DNA from: Bacillota bacterium
GTDB taxonomy: Bacteria; Bacillota; Clostridia; Clostridiales; Clostridiaceae
NCBI GenBank assembly: GCA_023424785.1
Contig: JAFADP010000008.1
Coordinates: forward strand, 1-11,349
Length of the DNA: 11,349 nt
Direction of reading: 5' to 3'
Part shown: piece after piece, positions 1-6,048 of the stretch
Position numbering within the stretch: the stretch's first letter is position 1
Layout: every line of letters begins with the position of its first letter
Notes under the pieces: model-generated
Database searches by the model: none
Told to the model about the DNA's origin: nothing
The model's input: only the letters and a program-made list of their open reading frames with translations
Made by a program: the position numbers and the translations under genes

Positions 1-239
1 GTACTTTAAACATATCAACAAGAGAAAGAGAAGGATTTAGGGATAATCTAATTCCTTTAGGAATAAATAAAATTTCTGCAGGAAGTGATACATCTATAGG
101 TGGACATACTATGAGTAAAAGTGAAGCTGGAGAAGTACAGTTTGATGTTTCAGACTCGAGAGATGAAAATGAAATAAGAAAAGCATTAAGAGAAATAGGG
201 TATGAACCAATATTTAAAGATTGGGTAGGAGTTCTATAA
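1..239 (+). CDS. thiH: 2-iminoacetate synthase ThiH, C-terminal part (5' end outside window)
   Basis: The reading frame is open from base 3 and ends with TAA at 237-239, giving the last 78 residues of a longer protein. The fragment contains NISTRERREGFRDNL, then INKISAGSDTSIGGH and a C-terminal EIGYEPIFKDWVGVL, all typical of the ThiH C-terminus. ThiH is a radical-SAM enzyme that cleaves tyrosine to dehydroglycine (2-iminoacetate) for the thiazole half of thiamine. The radical-SAM CxxxCxxC cluster lies upstream and is not visible here. The next gene starts one base after the stop, so the two are translationally close and probably the end of a thiSFGH-type operon. The identification rests on the conserved tail; confusion with other radical-SAM proteins such as HydG is possible but less likely given the thiamine-type neighbour. 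Confidence 0.87.
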   Translation, partial: TLNISTREREGFRDNLIPLGINKISAGSDTSIGGHTMSKSEAGEVQFDVSDSRDENEIRKALREIGYEPIFKDWVGVL

Positions 240-240
240 T

Positions 241-795
241 ATGGATATAATAGGTGTTACTAATAGGAATTTATGTCATGACTTTTATAAAAGAATAGAC
301 GAAATTTCAAAAAGTAACTTAAAGTATTTAATTTTAAGAGAAAAAGATTTAGATGATGATGAGTTATTATTAATGGCTAAAAGAGTAAAAAGTATATTAA
401 GTAATTGTAGTATTAAGTTAATAATAAACACAAATATAAATGTGGCTAATAAGGTGAACTCTTATGGAGTACAGTTATCATATAAAGATTTTCTTGCAAA
501 CAAACACAAGAACTTTAAAGGGATAGTAGGAGTTTCTGTTCACAGTCTTGAAGAAGCTATAGATGTTGAAAGAAAAGGAGCAGATTATATTATTTATGGA
601 CATATATATGAAACAAGCTGTAAGAAAGGTTTAAAGCCAAAAGGGGTAGAGGAGCTCAAGAAAATATGTATTACTATAAATATACCTGTATACGCAATAG
701 GTGGAATAAATAAAAAAAACTATGGCGATGTATTAAAGTGTGGTGTTAGCGGAGTTGCTGTAATGTCATCACTTATGATGGGTGAAGTTTACTAA
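241..795 (+). CDS. tenI: TenI/ThiE-family protein, probably thiazole tautomerase TenI
   Basis: This is a 184-residue TIM-barrel protein of the thiamine phosphate synthase superfamily. It starts at ATG 241 with AGGAG at 227-231, and the thiH stop is just upstream. Visible motifs are LREKD (32-36), GVSVHSLEEA (97-106), YGHIYETSCKKG (119-130), AIGGI (152-156) and SGVAVMS (170-176). The ThiE signature around GPIFPTxTK is replaced here by GHIYETSCKKG, as in Bacillus TenI (GHVFETDCKKG), including the histidine (His121) used by TenI. The usual ThiE GVHLGQ is GVQLSY, also TenI-like. TenI aromatises the thiazole product made by ThiG and ThiH, which fits its place directly after thiH. The protein is slightly shorter than typical ThiE (about 210 residues). 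Superfamily membership is certain; TenI rather than ThiE is inferred from motifs and context. Confidence 0.8.
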   Translation: MDIIGVTNRNLCHDFYKRIDEISKSNLKYLILREKDLDDDELLLMAKRVKSILSNCSIKLIINTNINVANKVNSYGVQLSYKDFLANKHKNFKGIVGVSVHSLEEAIDVERKGADYIIYGHIYETSCKKGLKPKGVEELKKICITINIPVYAIGGINKKNYGDVLKCGVSGVAVMSSLMMGEVY

Positions 796-822
796 GGATT
801 GTTTAAGACAATCCTTTTTTTA
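795..822 (+). terminator. Rho-independent terminator after the thi genes
   Basis: AGGATTGT (795-802) pairs perfectly with ACAATCCT (808-815) around a 5-base loop and is followed by a run of T. It begins inside the stop codon of the TenI-like gene, so it ends the thi operon. Confidence 0.88.
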
Positions 823-893
823 TAATATTTAAATTTATACTCCTTATTTTAATAAGAAACTTTTTTACCTATTCTACGTAAAATATATAGAAC

Positions 894-1595
894 TTATAAG
901 ATTAATAGACTTCCACGGTCTATGAGTTTCCCTTTTCTTAAGCTTATAGGCTTTACATCAAGCTTATATAAAAATTTATATACCTCATCTCCGTAAGCGT
1001 AATGTGATAGTTCACCAAAGAAGGCAATTGTATTTTCATCAATCATTCCACCAGTACCGCCAATAAATCCGTAGTTTAATGATGGTAATATTATATCACC
1101 AGGAGGAACTAATAAGACATCAAAATCATAATTAAGAAGGGTACTGGCTATATTATTATCACTAGTTATAATATGCTTTTTTCTAATAGGTAGAATTGAG
1201 CATTTAGTGTAACCTTGATTTACATTTATAAGAGTTTTATTTTTTTGACTTTCTAATAAATTTTTATCAGTAAATTTTAAGTTGTGAATAAAATAATCAT
1301 CAAGAATTAACCCATTTAAAATAATATCATTAGGATATTTAGAGGTTAAAGAGGAATGAGATCTTATATAATTAATGTTATTTTTTTTCAATTGAAAAAT
1401 AAATGATTCATCTATATCTTTAGATATAATAACTAATTTATCTTTTTTATTTATTATATTTAATTGTATATCAACATGACCATTAATAGCCTCATAGACT
1501 AAAGAAGTTTTAGGTACTTTGATAGGTTTTAACCCTAATGAATGAAGATTTTTAATTTCTTCATTTGTAGTTCTATAATCAATAAAACAATGCAT
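894..1595 (-). CDS. DUF6873-type GME-fold protein, function unknown
   Basis: This 233-residue protein is encoded on the minus strand. Its ATG (1595-1593) has AAAAGGAG at 1609-1602 with a 6-base spacing, so the start is well supported. I recognise it as the clostridial family annotated DUF6873, predicted to have the fold of guanidino-group-modifying enzymes (GME, such as arginine deiminase and amidinotransferase). Visible conserved-looking pieces are GHVDIQ (39-44), VNQGYTKCSILPI (125-137), HIITSD (141-146), LLVPPGDI (161-168) and GFIGGTGGM (176-184), with C-terminal IDRGSLLIL. There is no signal peptide or membrane segment, so it is probably cytosolic. Active GME enzymes usually carry a C-terminal nucleophilic Cys; the C-terminal position here reads DRGS, so ordinary GME chemistry is doubtful. 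The fold assignment is from memory of the family. No function can be given from context, as it sits alone between the thi genes and ytxC. Confidence 0.72.
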   Translation of the reverse strand: MHCFIDYRTTNEEIKNLHSLGLKPIKVPKTSLVYEAINGHVDIQLNIINKKDKLVIISKDIDESFIFQLKKNNINYIRSHSSLTSKYPNDIILNGLILDDYFIHNLKFTDKNLLESQKNKTLINVNQGYTKCSILPIRKKHIITSDNNIASTLLNYDFDVLLVPPGDIILPSLNYGFIGGTGGMIDENTIAFFGELSHYAYGDEVYKFLYKLDVKPISLRKGKLIDRGSLLIL

Positions 1596-1682
1596 GATTA
1601 ACTCCTTTTAATATAGAAATATTCTAATGATAAAGTACTCTTTTATTAAAAAAAAATCAATAGTTAAAGAAATATAAAATGT

Positions 1683-1712
1683 GAATAGAGCTAAAATTTT
1701 AAAGCATACTAT
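1683..1712 (+). promoter_or_regulatory. possible sigma-E-like sporulation promoter before ytxC
   Basis: GAATAGA (1683-1689) resembles the sigma-E -35 element (consensus KMATATT, 5 of 7 matches). After 15 bases comes CATACTAT (1705-1712), one mismatch from the -10 consensus CATACAMT. Transcription would start near 1718, just at the ribosome binding site of ytxC, so the leader would be very short. No good sigma-A promoter is seen here. In an AT-rich region such a match can be chance. Confidence 0.35.
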
Positions 1713-1733
1713 TATTAGAAGGGAGTGAAATCC

Positions 1734-2588
1734 ATGCTTGTACTTAAATTAGCTTATTCAGAAGAACTAGATTTTATCGAAGAACTACAAGGGTTAAAAG
1801 AGTTGTTAAAGAAAAAAGACATTAGTATAGGTTTAGTTGAAAGCTTAGAAAAAAATATACATATAGTTAAAGTTATGTGTGATGATAGTAGTTATAATGA
1901 GAGTATAAGAAAGAAAATAATATTATATGTAAGTAATATTATGTATAAAAATATTATAGAAAAGTATAGAAAAAAAGAACTATTTGAGTTCTTAACAGAT
2001 AATTATTTTTTCTTAAAGCAAAATGAAATCCTTGAAGTAGAAGAGAAAATAATGAAAGTTTTACTATTAGATGGATGGGAAGATGATATTAATTTTATTA
2101 GTTACTCAAATATAATAAATATAATACTTGAAAAAATAAGGGAATGTATAGAGGAAAATAATGAATTTAATATAAATGGGTTTATAGTATTTAGAATGAA
2201 AGAACTTAGGGAACACATAGAGGTAATAGTTGACAAAGTTGTTGAAAATTATATGGTAGAAAAAGAGTATGAGGAATTTATAAAACTTTTAAAGTATTTT
2301 GTAAATATTCAGGATAGTAAACTTCCAGAAGTAAATTTAATAGTTAAGTCATTAGGAGGATATATTATAACGGATGGTGAGGGTAAAGATATATTAGGAG
2401 ATTTTTTAAAGGAGTTAGAGGATTGTAAAATTGGTGTAGATGTAAATATGGAAGATGTAATAATAAGTGGACTAATAACTAATTCACCAGAACATATAAT
2501 AATCCACAGTAAAGAACAATGTTCAAATGTTGAGTTTATTGATACTATTGTAAAAGTTTTTGGGAATAAGGTTACTTTCTGCAAATAA
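1734..2588 (+). CDS. ytxC: putative sporulation protein YtxC
   Basis: This 284-residue protein matches the YtxC family of spore-forming Firmicutes. The C-terminal half carries the family-like stretch FNINGFIVFRMKELR (about 145-159), and the length agrees with Bacillus YtxC (about 280 residues). There is no signal peptide, membrane segment or known catalytic motif. A longer frame opens with GTG at 1725, but that codon lies inside the ribosome binding site AAGGGAGTGA (1719-1728). ATG 1734, about 6 bases further on, is therefore the better start. The gene stands just upstream of the infC operon, as ytxC does in relatives where it lies near thrS/infC. Its biochemical role is unknown; expression during sporulation is inferred from the family name and the possible sigma-E-like promoter. 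Codon use matches the neighbouring genes. Confidence 0.8.
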   Translation: MLVLKLAYSEELDFIEELQGLKELLKKKDISIGLVESLEKNIHIVKVMCDDSSYNESIRKKIILYVSNIMYKNIIEKYRKKELFEFLTDNYFFLKQNEILEVEEKIMKVLLLDGWEDDINFISYSNIINIILEKIRECIEENNEFNINGFIVFRMKELREHIEVIVDKVVENYMVEKEYEEFIKLLKYFVNIQDSKLPEVNLIVKSLGGYIITDGEGKDILGDFLKELEDCKIGVDVNMEDVIISGLITNSPEHIIIHSKEQCSNVEFIDTIVKVFGNKVTFCK

Positions 2589-2592
2589 TATG

Positions 2593-2621
2593 TTGACAAT
2601 AAAAAGTATTATTGATATAAT
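2593..2621 (+). promoter_or_regulatory. sigma-A promoter of the infC operon
   Basis: A perfect TTGACA (2593-2598) and a perfect TATAAT (2616-2621) are separated by 17 bases, immediately after the ytxC stop. Transcription should start near 2628, producing a leader of about 140 bases before infC. Confidence 0.92.
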
Positions 2622-2627
2622 AATCAA

Positions 2628-2740
2628 CGTCAAGTAGAAACAGCCGTTTCTCACCATACAGCGCATATGGCAGTTAGTATGGTAATTTATCTAGAGTGAT
2701 TAGGATAATTTCAGACGGCTAATGCCGTCTTTTTTTGTTG
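2628..2740 (+). ncRNA. ribosomal protein L20 leader (infC-rpmI-rplT attenuator)
   Basis: The transcribed leader lies between a consensus promoter and infC and is strongly structured. A first hairpin is AGAAAC (2636-2641) with GTTTCT (2646-2651). A second is ACCATAC (2653-2659) with GTATGGT (2677-2683). A rho-independent terminator follows at 2713-2736. The segment AGCCGT (2642-2647), in and beside the first loop, is exactly complementary to ACGGCT (2715-2720) in the terminator, so an alternative antiterminator pairing is possible. In Bacillus subtilis, L20 binds such a leader and causes premature termination of the infC-rpmI-rplT transcript. The gene order here makes the same feedback likely. 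Assignment is by context and architecture, not by a covariance search. Confidence 0.82.
2713..2736 (+). terminator. attenuator terminator in the infC leader
   Basis: AGACGGC (2713-2719) pairs with GCCGTCT (2724-2730) around the loop TAAT, followed by a 7-base T run. It lies between the promoter and infC, so it acts as a regulatory, conditional terminator. Confidence 0.92.
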
Positions 2741-2760
2741 TTATCACTGTTCAGTTTTTC

Positions 2761-2773
2761 GGAGGTGAAAATT
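2761..2773 (+). promoter_or_regulatory. infC ribosome binding site with ATT start codon
   Basis: GGAGGTGA (2761-2768) is a near-perfect Shine-Dalgarno sequence. No ATG follows. The in-frame GTG at 2765 lies inside the Shine-Dalgarno and the in-frame TTG at 2735 lies in the terminator T run. The codon at the right distance (5 bases after GGAGG) is ATT at 2771, as in the infC genes of Escherichia coli and bacilli. Confidence 0.82.
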
Positions 2774-3286
2774 ATTAACAAAAAATATATTATTAACGAA
2801 GAAATAAGAGAAAAAGAAGTTAGAGTTATAGCAACCGATGGAAAGCAATTAGGGATTTTAAAAACTTCAGAAGCTCAAAAATTAGCAGATGAAGCTGAAT
2901 TAGACTTAGTTATGATATCACCAGGTGCAAAACCACCGGTTTGTAAGATAATGGATTTAGGAAAGTTCATATATGAGCAATCTAAAAAAGAAAAAGAAGC
3001 TAAGAAGAACCAAAAGGTTATCAATATTAAAGAAATTAGAGTTTCACTTACAATAGAGGAACATGATATTTCAATAAAAGCTAAAAATGCAAGAAAGTTC
3101 TTATTAGATGGTGACAAAGTTAAGATCACAGTTAGATTTAGAGGAAGAGAAATGGAACTTTCTCATCTAGGACTAAAGATTTTAGAAAACTTTGCAGCTA
3201 AGCTGGAAGATGTATGTACAATAGAGAAGCCAGCAAAGAAAGAAGGAAGAAGTATGACCATGGTCTTAGGGCCTAAGAAGGCATAA
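2771..3286 (+). CDS. infC: translation initiation factor IF-3
   Basis: IF-3 binds the 30S subunit, keeps it apart from the 50S subunit and checks the start codon and initiator tRNA. With an ATT start the protein has 171 residues and begins (M)INKKYIINEEIREKEVRVI, which aligns residue for residue with Bacillus IF-3 (MISKDFIINEQIR...). The N-terminal domain (about 1-70) includes ISPGAKPPVCKIMDLGKF (49-66). A lysine-rich linker follows (71-82). The C-terminal domain carries KEIRVSLTIEEHDI (87-100) and KVKITVRFRGRE (116-127). The length is usual for the family. It is first in an operon with rpmI and rplT, behind the L20-type attenuator. The ATT start implies self-control as in other bacteria: IF-3 rejects non-canonical start codons, so excess IF-3 would lower its own translation. 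Confidence 0.96.
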   Translation: MINKKYIINEEIREKEVRVIATDGKQLGILKTSEAQKLADEAELDLVMISPGAKPPVCKIMDLGKFIYEQSKKEKEAKKNQKVINIKEIRVSLTIEEHDISIKAKNARKFLLDGDKVKITVRFRGREMELSHLGLKILENFAAKLEDVCTIEKPAKKEGRSMTMVLGPKKA

Positions 3287-3307
3287 TTAGAGAGGAGGAA
3301 TTTTATC

Positions 3308-3505
3308 ATGCCAAAAATGAAAACTCATAGAGGTGCAGCAAAAAGATTTAGAAAAACAGGAACAGGAAAGTTAAAGAGAGCTAAGGCTTTCAAGAGCCAC
3401 ATCTTAACTAAGAAAACTACAAAGAGAACTAGAAAGTTAAGAAAGACTGGATATGTTTCAACAACTCAAGAAAAAGTAATGAAGAAGTTATTACCATACC
3501 TATAG
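3308..3505 (+). CDS. rpmI: 50S ribosomal protein L35 (bL35)
   Basis: This 65-residue, very basic protein begins MPKMKTHRGAAKRFRKTGTGK, the standard L35 N-terminus, and ends YVSTTQEKVMKKLLPYL, as in other Firmicutes. It is a structural component of the large ribosomal subunit. The ribosome binding site GAGGAGG is at 3292-3298. The gene lies 21 bases after infC and 26 bases before rplT, in the conserved infC-rpmI-rplT order. Confidence 0.97.
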   Translation: MPKMKTHRGAAKRFRKTGTGKLKRAKAFKSHILTKKTTKRTRKLRKTGYVSTTQEKVMKKLLPYL

Positions 3506-3531
3506 GATTAAATAGAGGAGGCTTATAAAAG

Positions 3532-3891
3532 ATGGCAAGAGTAAAGAGAGCTGTTAACGCTCGTAAAAATCATAGAAAAGTATTAAAGCTTGCAAAAGGA
3601 TACTACGGTGGAAAGAGCAAGTTATTTAAAACTGCTAACGAATCAGTTATAAGAGCATTAAGAAATGCTTACGTTGGAAGAAAGTTAAAGAAGAGAGATT
3701 ATAGAAGACTTTGGATAGCTAGAATAAATGCTGCTACAAGAATGAATGGTCTTTCATATTCAAAATTTATGAATGGAATAAAGTTAGCTGGAGTTGATAT
3801 CAACAGAAAGATGTTATCAGAAATAGCTATAAACGATCCAAAAGCTTTTGCAGAATTAGTTGAATTAGCTAAGGGTAAAATAAACGCTTAA
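3532..3891 (+). CDS. rplT: 50S ribosomal protein L20 (bL20)
   Basis: This is a 119-residue basic protein with the typical L20 start MARVKRAVNARKNHRKVLKLA, the internal GYYGGKSKLFKTA (23-35) and the C-terminal globular part (RLWIARINAATR...YSKFMNGIK). L20 binds 23S rRNA early in assembly of the large subunit. In Bacillus it also represses its own operon by binding the leader ahead of infC; the leader at 2628-2740 is the likely target here. The ribosome binding site is GAGGAGG at 3515-3521. It is the last gene of the operon, closed by a strong terminator just downstream. Confidence 0.97.
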   Translation: MARVKRAVNARKNHRKVLKLAKGYYGGKSKLFKTANESVIRALRNAYVGRKLKKRDYRRLWIARINAATRMNGLSYSKFMNGIKLAGVDINRKMLSEIAINDPKAFAELVELAKGKINA

Positions 3892-3913
3892 AAATAAATA
3901 TTTAAGATATATG

Positions 3914-3943
3914 ATAAATGCGACTTTTGTCGCATTTATTTTT
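3914..3943 (+). terminator. Rho-independent terminator of infC-rpmI-rplT
   Basis: ATAAATGCGAC (3914-3924) pairs perfectly over 11 bp with GTCGCATTTAT (3929-3939) around a TTTT loop, followed by TTTTT. It begins 22 bases after the rplT stop. Confidence 0.95.
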
Positions 3944-3995
3944 ATAATTAAGGAAAGAATAATTATAAAATATTAGGCTTTTGGAGTGATTGTAA

Positions 3996-5348
3996 ATGTT
4001 TTTTAATGGGGAGAAAAGTAAAAAAGGTCAGCTAAGCGGAGTTCAAATATTAGCATTAGGATTTGTAATTTTAATATTGGTAGGAGGAATATTACTAAGT
4101 CTTCCTATATCATCAGCAAGTGGAGAATATACAAACTTATTAGATTCACTTTTTACGGCAACATCTGCAGTTTGTGTTACTGGACTGGTAACATTAGATA
4201 CAGGAACTTATTGGAGTGCTTTTGGGCAAACTATAATTATTATCTTAATTGAAATTGGTGGATTAGGATTTATGGCTTTTACCACTTTATTGGCAATACT
4301 ATTGAAAAGGAGAATAACCTTAAGAGATAGATTAATAATACAAGAAGCTATGAACACCTTTAGTATTAAAGGTATAGTTAAAATGGTTGAACAGATAGTT
4401 ATATTTACTATTTTCGTACAAGTTTTAGGAGGATTGATTTTATCAACTCAATTTATTACTGAATTTGGAGTACTTAAGGGTATATGTTATGGTATATTCC
4501 ATTCAATATCTGCTTTCTGTAATGCAGGATTTGATCTTTTTGGAAATTATAGTAGTGTAACATCATATTCTAGTAATACATTAGTATTATTATTACTTAG
4601 TGCTATAATAGTAATTTCAGGATTGGGATTTACTGTTATATTAGATTTATTTAAGTTTAGAAAGACACGTAGATTATCAACACATTCCAAGCTTGCACTT
4701 TCAATAACCGGAATTCTTATTGTAGTTGGAGTAGTATTTATTTTTATTTTAGAATATAATAATCCAGAAACAATAGGAAATATGACTTTTAAAGATAAAG
4801 TGATAAATTCAATTTTCTCAGGAATATCCCCTAGAACAGCAGGTTTTAATAGTATATCTTTAGATGGAATGACAATAGGCGGAAAGTTTTTAACAATATT
4901 ACTTATGTTTATTGGAGGATCACCAGGATCTACAGCAGGTGGGTTTAAAACTGTTACTTTTGGTATAGTTTTATTAACAGTTATAAGTGTTCTTAAAGGT
5001 AGAGATGATATAGAGGCTTTTGGAAGAAGATTTTCTCAATCACTAGTAAATAAGGCTTTTGTAATATTAATGATTGCTCTAAGTTTAGTAGTAGGAGTAA
5101 CTATGTTACTATGTATTACCCAACCAGGAGAAAAATTTATAGATTTACTTTATGAAGCAACATCAGCATTTGCAACAGTAGGATTAACAACAGGAGTTAC
5201 TCAAAGATTAAATGATATAGGAAAGATAATTATAATGGTAACTATGTATTTGGGAAGAGTAGGTCCTTTAACAGTAGCGTTAGCATTAACTAATAGAAGA
5301 AAAAAGAAAGGATACAGATATCCAGAAACTAAGATATTAATTGGTTAG
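3996..5348 (+). CDS. ktrB: KtrB/TrkH-type potassium uptake channel subunit
   Basis: This 450-residue integral membrane protein is of the TrkH/KtrB superfamily, built from four M1-P-M2 repeats. The four pore loops are visible: TSAVCVTGL (56-64), ISAFCNAGF (171-179), SGISPRTAGF (275-284) and TSAFATVGL (389-397), each with the filter glycine that coordinates potassium. IGGSPGSTAGG (306-316) matches the intramembrane gating loop of the third repeat. A short, basic N-terminus and the length (about 450) fit KtrB rather than the longer proteobacterial TrkH. KtrB is the ion-translocating subunit, gated by the cytosolic KtrA ring, whose gene follows after 11 bases. The start ATG has GGAGTGAT upstream (3983-3990). 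A weak -10-like TATAAA lies at 3964-3969 without a convincing -35, and no c-di-AMP-type riboswitch is seen in the short upstream gap. Confidence 0.94.
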   Translation: MFFNGEKSKKGQLSGVQILALGFVILILVGGILLSLPISSASGEYTNLLDSLFTATSAVCVTGLVTLDTGTYWSAFGQTIIIILIEIGGLGFMAFTTLLAILLKRRITLRDRLIIQEAMNTFSIKGIVKMVEQIVIFTIFVQVLGGLILSTQFITEFGVLKGICYGIFHSISAFCNAGFDLFGNYSSVTSYSSNTLVLLLLSAIIVISGLGFTVILDLFKFRKTRRLSTHSKLALSITGILIVVGVVFIFILEYNNPETIGNMTFKDKVINSIFSGISPRTAGFNSISLDGMTIGGKFLTILLMFIGGSPGSTAGGFKTVTFGIVLLTVISVLKGRDDIEAFGRRFSQSLVNKAFVILMIALSLVVGVTMLLCITQPGEKFIDLLYEATSAFATVGLTTGVTQRLNDIGKIIIMVTMYLGRVGPLTVALALTNRRKKKGYRYPETKILIG

Positions 5349-5359
5349 GGGTTGATTTA

Positions 5360-6028
5360 ATGAGTAAGAAACAATTTGTAATAGTAGGACTAGGTAGATT
5401 TGGTCAGTCAGTTGCTAAAACATTATATTCATTAGGAAATGAAGTACTAGTTATAGATAAGAATGAAGACTTAATTCAAGATATTGCAGATGATGTAACA
5501 CATGCAGTGCAAGTAGATGCAACAGATGAGGGTGCATTAAAGCAATTAGGATTAAGTAATTTTGACGTGGCAGTAATATCTATAGGTGGTAGTATACAAT
5601 CAAGTATTATGGCAACATTACTTGTTAAAGAACTTGGTGTTAAATATATAATAGCAAAAGGTAATGGTGAATTACATGCTAAGGTTCTTCGTAAAATTGG
5701 TGCAGATAGAGTTATACTTCCAGAACAAGATATGGGAGTAAGAGTAGCACATAATATAGCATCATCAAGTATACTTGATTATATTGAACTGTCTCCAGAT
5801 TATAGCATAATGGAAATAGAAGCACTTAAAGAATGGAGAGGAAAAGCTTTAGCAGAACTTAACTTAAGAAAAAAATATGGCATAAATGTTATGGCAATAA
5901 AGAATGGAGAAAAGGTAAACTTGAATCCAGCTGCTGATGATATTATAGAAAAAGGAAATATAATTGTTGCTATTGGATCAGCAGAAGCATTAGGAAGCTT
6001 AGAAGGCGTAATAATAAGAAAAGGTTAG
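5360..6028 (+). CDS. ktrA: KtrA, RCK-domain regulatory subunit of potassium uptake
   Basis: This 222-residue cytosolic protein has an N-terminal RCK (TrkA-N) Rossmann domain with the nucleotide-binding GLGRFG (10-15) and the acidic end of the second strand in VIDKNE (31-36). A C-terminal RCK_C (TrkA-C) domain follows (about 140-220, starting near YIELSPDYSIMEI). KtrA forms an octameric ring under the KtrB dimer, binds ATP/ADP or NAD(H) and, in Firmicutes, c-di-AMP at the RCK_C domain, and so opens or closes the channel. The gene starts 11 bases after ktrB with GGGGTTGAT upstream, so the two are cotranscribed. Length and domain order are typical of the family. The next gene follows after 20 bases. 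Confidence 0.94.
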   Translation: MSKKQFVIVGLGRFGQSVAKTLYSLGNEVLVIDKNEDLIQDIADDVTHAVQVDATDEGALKQLGLSNFDVAVISIGGSIQSSIMATLLVKELGVKYIIAKGNGELHAKVLRKIGADRVILPEQDMGVRVAHNIASSSILDYIELSPDYSIMEIEALKEWRGKALAELNLRKKYGINVMAIKNGEKVNLNPAADDIIEKGNIIVAIGSAEALGSLEGVIIRKG

Positions 6029-6048
6029 TAGAGATAGAGGTGTAACAC

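Noticed and set aside
843..856. CTTATTTTAATAAG palindrome followed by a T run, a second terminator
   Set aside because: The stem is only A-T apart from the outermost pair, with an impossibly small or very weak loop, and a good terminator lies just upstream. A terminator for the minus-strand gene was not found here either.
1635..1668. TTGATT-17-TACTTT on the minus strand as promoter of the GME-fold gene
   Set aside because: The -10 matches only 3 of 6 consensus bases in a very AT-rich stretch; not listed as a feature.
2309..2599. 96-codon ORF on the minus strand
   Set aside because: It lies antisense inside ytxC and overlaps the infC promoter, with composition mirroring the real gene; a shadow frame.
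2875..3129. 84-codon ORF on the minus strand
   Set aside because: It is entirely antisense to infC, a certain gene; a shadow frame.
3940..3995. A c-di-AMP riboswitch or strong promoter before ktrB
   Set aside because: The 50-base gap after the terminator is too short for a ydaO-type riboswitch, and only a weak TATAAA without a good -35 is visible.
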